Of a DNA stretch of 7,595 nt, positions 5,576 through 7,595 are shown one piece after another (position 1 is the stretch's first letter; each line of letters begins with the position of its first letter). The position numbers were made by a program, and so were the translations under genes. The notes beneath the pieces are model-generated. The model saw nothing but the letters and a program-made list of their open reading frames with translations. It had not been told where the DNA came from and made no database searches. The stretch comes from a bacterium (lineage in GTDB: Bacteria; Patescibacteriota; Microgenomatia; Levybacterales; UBA12049): assembly GCA_021784535.1 (NCBI GenBank), contig JAJYHW010000040.1, forward strand, positions 1 through 7,595, given 5' to 3'.

Positions 5576-6937
5576 TCACCCTCCTCTCCTAAAGAGCACC
5601 CCTCCTTTTCCACCAAACCCGCCGCTAAAAGGTGACGTTGTAGAAGTGCCCGATGTACTTGTCCCCGTCATCACTACAGTACCTGCAGAAATCCCTGAAA
5701 TAATCTCAGTATTGGTATCATCAGAAATTCCTGTCTTCACGGGCACAATGCTTACTTGCCCTTTTTTAAGTACTTTGACATATGATGCGCCATTAATCAT
5801 CTGAACTGCAGTAGATGGAACTGTGATGACGTTGTCTGCACGTGCTGTTTGAATAGCAACAGAAGCTGACATGCCGGGTTTGACAGAGGAAGGAGGTGCA
5901 AGAAGATTAATAGTAACATTATAGGTAACAACACCTGATGTTATTGTCCCTACACTATCCATTCTTACAACTTTTCCGGCAAATGTTTCACCCGGAAATG
6001 CATCGAGTGTCACTATCGCATTTTGACCAATTTTTATTTTGGGTATATCAACTTCGTTTACCTGGGCAAGTATGGAAAGTTGTTTATAATTCCCGATTGA
6101 AAGCACAACTGAACCGCCGTTTGCTGATGAAGAACTTGAGGAAGAACTAGAGCTTGTAGCGGTCGCTGTTGAGGCAGTCACTGCATCTCCTGGCTGTACT
6201 GAAAGATTAGCAACCGTTCCGGCAATCGGAGCGACTACTGTCGCATCCTGCGTATATTGATACGCTAATGATTGGGAATTTACGGCGGCACTTGCAGCAC
6301 CTATAGCAGTATCGGCCTGATCATATCTCGTCTGATCCGCGGCAAAAGTCTCCTGAGCATTCGTTAATGCTGAATTCAAACTATCGATCTCAAGCTGATT
6401 ATAGGGCTGCTTGGTCGTTGGATTACTTGCGCCGGGATTATTACTTTGATAATTAACAGCGTCTTGTGCATTCAGAATAGCCTGCCGATCTTTTTCCAGT
6501 GTTGCAACAAGCGCTTGCTTTGCCTGTATCGCTGTATCATAATTCGCCAAGGCATTTTCATAGCTTGCGTATGCAGACGCTTTCTCCTGAGGAGTTGCTG
6601 TTGATTTTACGGTAAATAATTTTTCACCTTGAGTGACCTGATCACCATTTTTAACAAAAACCTGCTGTACGATTCCATCTGAAGGCGATGTTACTTGTGT
6701 CTGAGAACCGGCGTTCACATTGCCACTTTCTGAAACCGTTGCGATTATATTTCCCCGTTGAGCTTTTGCGGTCTGGTATTGAGAACCGGAATTCTTCTGT
6801 CCGAACGCTTGGGTTCCAATAAACCAGAGAAGCCCGATTACGATAAGAAGCATCAATCCCTTTTCCCAAAGAGGAGCCTGACGAATCCGCCCTAAAAATG
6901 AAGGTTTTTCTGTTTTTACCGCATTGGCAACTCGCAT
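5576..6937 (-). CDS. HlyD/MacA-like efflux adaptor (membrane fusion protein)
   Basis: The 453-residue adaptor should sit on the outer face of the cytoplasmic membrane and work with the downstream ABC pair. It has one N-terminal TM at about 26-46; the first lipoyl half (about 78-111, SPSDGIVQQVFVKNGDQV); an Ala/Gln-rich coiled-coil hairpin with arms at about 115-160 and 180-225; the second lipoyl half (233-254, VAPIAGTVANLSVQPGDAV); a beta-barrel at about 283-365 (NEVDIPKIKIGQ, PGMSASV); and a membrane-proximal domain at about 366-425. Oddities are a run of ten serines (262-271) just after the second lipoyl half and a Gly-rich tail ending FGGKGGVLFRRGG. The ATG at 6935-6937 has no Shine-Dalgarno site. 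No TolC-like gene is nearby, so it may work without an outer-membrane channel, as adaptors do in single-membrane bacteria. Confidence 0.93.
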   Translation of the reverse strand: MRVANAVKTEKPSFLGRIRQAPLWEKGLMLLIVIGLLWFIGTQAFGQKNSGSQYQTAKAQRGNIIATVSESGNVNAGSQTQVTSPSDGIVQQVFVKNGDQVTQGEKLFTVKSTATPQEKASAYASYENALANYDTAIQAKQALVATLEKDRQAILNAQDAVNYQSNNPGASNPTTKQPYNQLEIDSLNSALTNAQETFAADQTRYDQADTAIGAASAAVNSQSLAYQYTQDATVVAPIAGTVANLSVQPGDAVTASTATATSSSSSSSSSSANGGSVVLSIGNYKQLSILAQVNEVDIPKIKIGQNAIVTLDAFPGETFAGKVVRMDSVGTITSGVVTYNVTINLLAPPSSVKPGMSASVAIQTARADNVITVPSTAVQMINGASYVKVLKKGQVSIVPVKTGISDDTNTEIISGISAGTVVMTGTSTSGTSTTSPFSGGFGGKGGVLFRRGG

Positions 6938-6946
6938 GATGACGAA

Positions 6947-6952
6947 AGTATA
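6947..6952 (-). promoter_or_regulatory. Possible -10 box of the exporter unit
   Basis: TATACT on the minus strand is a 5-of-6 match to the -10 consensus and ends 9 bases before the adaptor ATG. It sits in a perfect 10-base palindrome, AAGTATACTT (6945-6954), which might bind a regulator. No convincing -35 hexamer is found 16-18 bases upstream. If used, transcription would start within about 3 bases of the ATG. The 80-base gap to the ApbE gene holds nothing else clear. Confidence 0.3.
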
Positions 6953-7017
6953 CTTCTATAAGACTTAATATTTGCTTAATAAACTCAACAAAACAGCCAT
7001 TCCCGTTTTCATTGATA

Positions 7018-7595
7018 TCATAACACAAAACGGTTAAACCTGCTCGTCATCGTCGCGATACCTTTTTCATCAATCATATATCCGTCAAAACCAGGCAGTT
7101 TTTCAATAAAATGAATCCCTTTCTCCCCCATCGCGAATGCTGCTGTTGCAAACCTGTCAGCATCATATACTGTTGGCCCTATCACTGTCATGCTGGCAAT
7201 TCCCGTAATCGGTATATCCGGCTTATGAGGATTATAGATATGATTACCACGGACGTAAAGACCCGAGGTGGCAATTCCTTTATTTTCAAGCCATACTACT
7301 TTGACAATTTCATCCCGGTTGAAGGGATTTCTGATACCTACTTTCCAGCGTTCACTTTTCTCATTTTTTCCGGAAACTTGAATATCTCCGCCTGCATCAA
7401 CATAAAAATTTTGAAACCCATGCCCTTTAAGCAATGTATATGCGTTATAAATCGCCCAACCTTTTACAATTCCTGAGGGATCGATTTTTCCGTTATGCTG
7501 GATATTAAAATATCCGTTTGATTCCCGTTTTGTATCCTCTGCAAGCTGTAAAATCTGCCGGACGTCAGCACTTAATTGTTTTTTCGTTAATACAC
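7018..7595 (-). CDS. apbE: FAD:protein FMN transferase (ApbE family), C-terminal part, cut by window edge
   Basis: An open frame enters from the window edge and ends in TGA at 7018-7020, giving 191 residues of the C-terminal half or more; the start is outside. ApbE enzymes use FAD to attach FMN to a threonine of partner flavoproteins outside the cytoplasmic membrane. Counting from the first full codon, the family blocks appear in order: DPSGIVKGWA (38-47), DAGGDI (66-71), GIRNPF (86-91), IATSGLY (107-113), and a metal-site block DADRFATAAFAMG (144-156) with the conserved D146 and T150. No part of the visible portion looks broken. Its stop is 80 bases before the adaptor gene on the same strand, so read-through into the exporter unit is possible. 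Its flavoprotein substrate is not in this window. Confidence 0.93.
   Translation of the reverse strand, partial: VLTKKQLSADVRQILQLAEDTKRESNGYFNIQHNGKIDPSGIVKGWAIYNAYTLLKGHGFQNFYVDAGGDIQVSGKNEKSERWKVGIRNPFNRDEIVKVVWLENKGIATSGLYVRGNHIYNPHKPDIPITGIASMTVIGPTVYDADRFATAAFAMGEKGIHFIEKLPGFDGYMIDEKGIATMTSRFNRFVL

Noticed and set aside
6651..7028. Minus-strand 125-residue frame overlapping the adaptor start
   Set aside because: It overlaps the N-terminal coding region of the adaptor in another frame and has no family resemblance; the adaptor frame is well supported.
7018..7434. ApbE as a 138-residue protein starting at TTG 7434
   Set aside because: The frame is open upstream to the window edge and the upstream part contains the conserved DPSGIVKGWA block, so the gene continues beyond 7434.
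1..7595. TGA recoding, CRISPR arrays, tRNA or rRNA genes, insertion sequences
   Set aside because: Four genes end naturally at TGA, and none of the supported frames needs TGA read through. No regularly spaced repeats, cloverleaf-like sequences, rRNA segments or transposase frames were seen on either strand.

Overview
The window looks like an AT-rich bacterial chromosome segment with short intergenic gaps and single-gene or small-operon organisation. Four genes (the MarR regulator, the ABC ATPase, the efflux adaptor and the ApbE protein) end in TGA, so the standard bacterial code applies. Several genes lack a Shine-Dalgarno site and have promoter-like hexamers almost touching the start codon. 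The efflux adaptor and MacB-like permease have no outer-membrane partner in view. This style, with a DUF5666 protein beside the MacAB-like genes, makes me suspect a Candidate Phyla Radiation (Patescibacteria) or a monoderm bacterium. That is a judgement from style and gene mix; no marker gene is present to prove it.

Layout from low to high coordinates. Positions 1-589 (-) hold the N-terminal part of a DHA2-type MFS drug transporter that runs off the window. Positions 748-1179 (-) encode a MarR-family repressor just upstream of it; its promoter has consensus -35 and -10 hexamers with a palindrome at the predicted transcription start. Positions 1245-1931 (-) encode a COG1926-type phosphoribosyltransferase. 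A divergent promoter region separates it from a membrane acyltransferase at 2049-3104 (+), which ends in a 13-bp perfect hairpin between convergent transcription units.

Positions 3152-6937 (-) form a four-gene unit read from high to low coordinates: a MacA/HlyD-like adaptor, a MacB/LolD-type ATPase, a MacB-type permease and a small membrane-anchored DUF5666 protein. Upstream of it, on the same strand and cut by the window edge, is an ApbE family FAD:protein FMN transferase.

Functional reading: there are two export systems, a MarR-controlled MFS pump and an ATP-driven MacAB-like exporter. They are separated by a nucleotide-salvage-like enzyme and a probable surface-glycan O-acyltransferase. 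The DUF5666 protein is the least understood member and the most likely accessory part of the exporter. All calls come from reading the translated sequence; no database search was possible.
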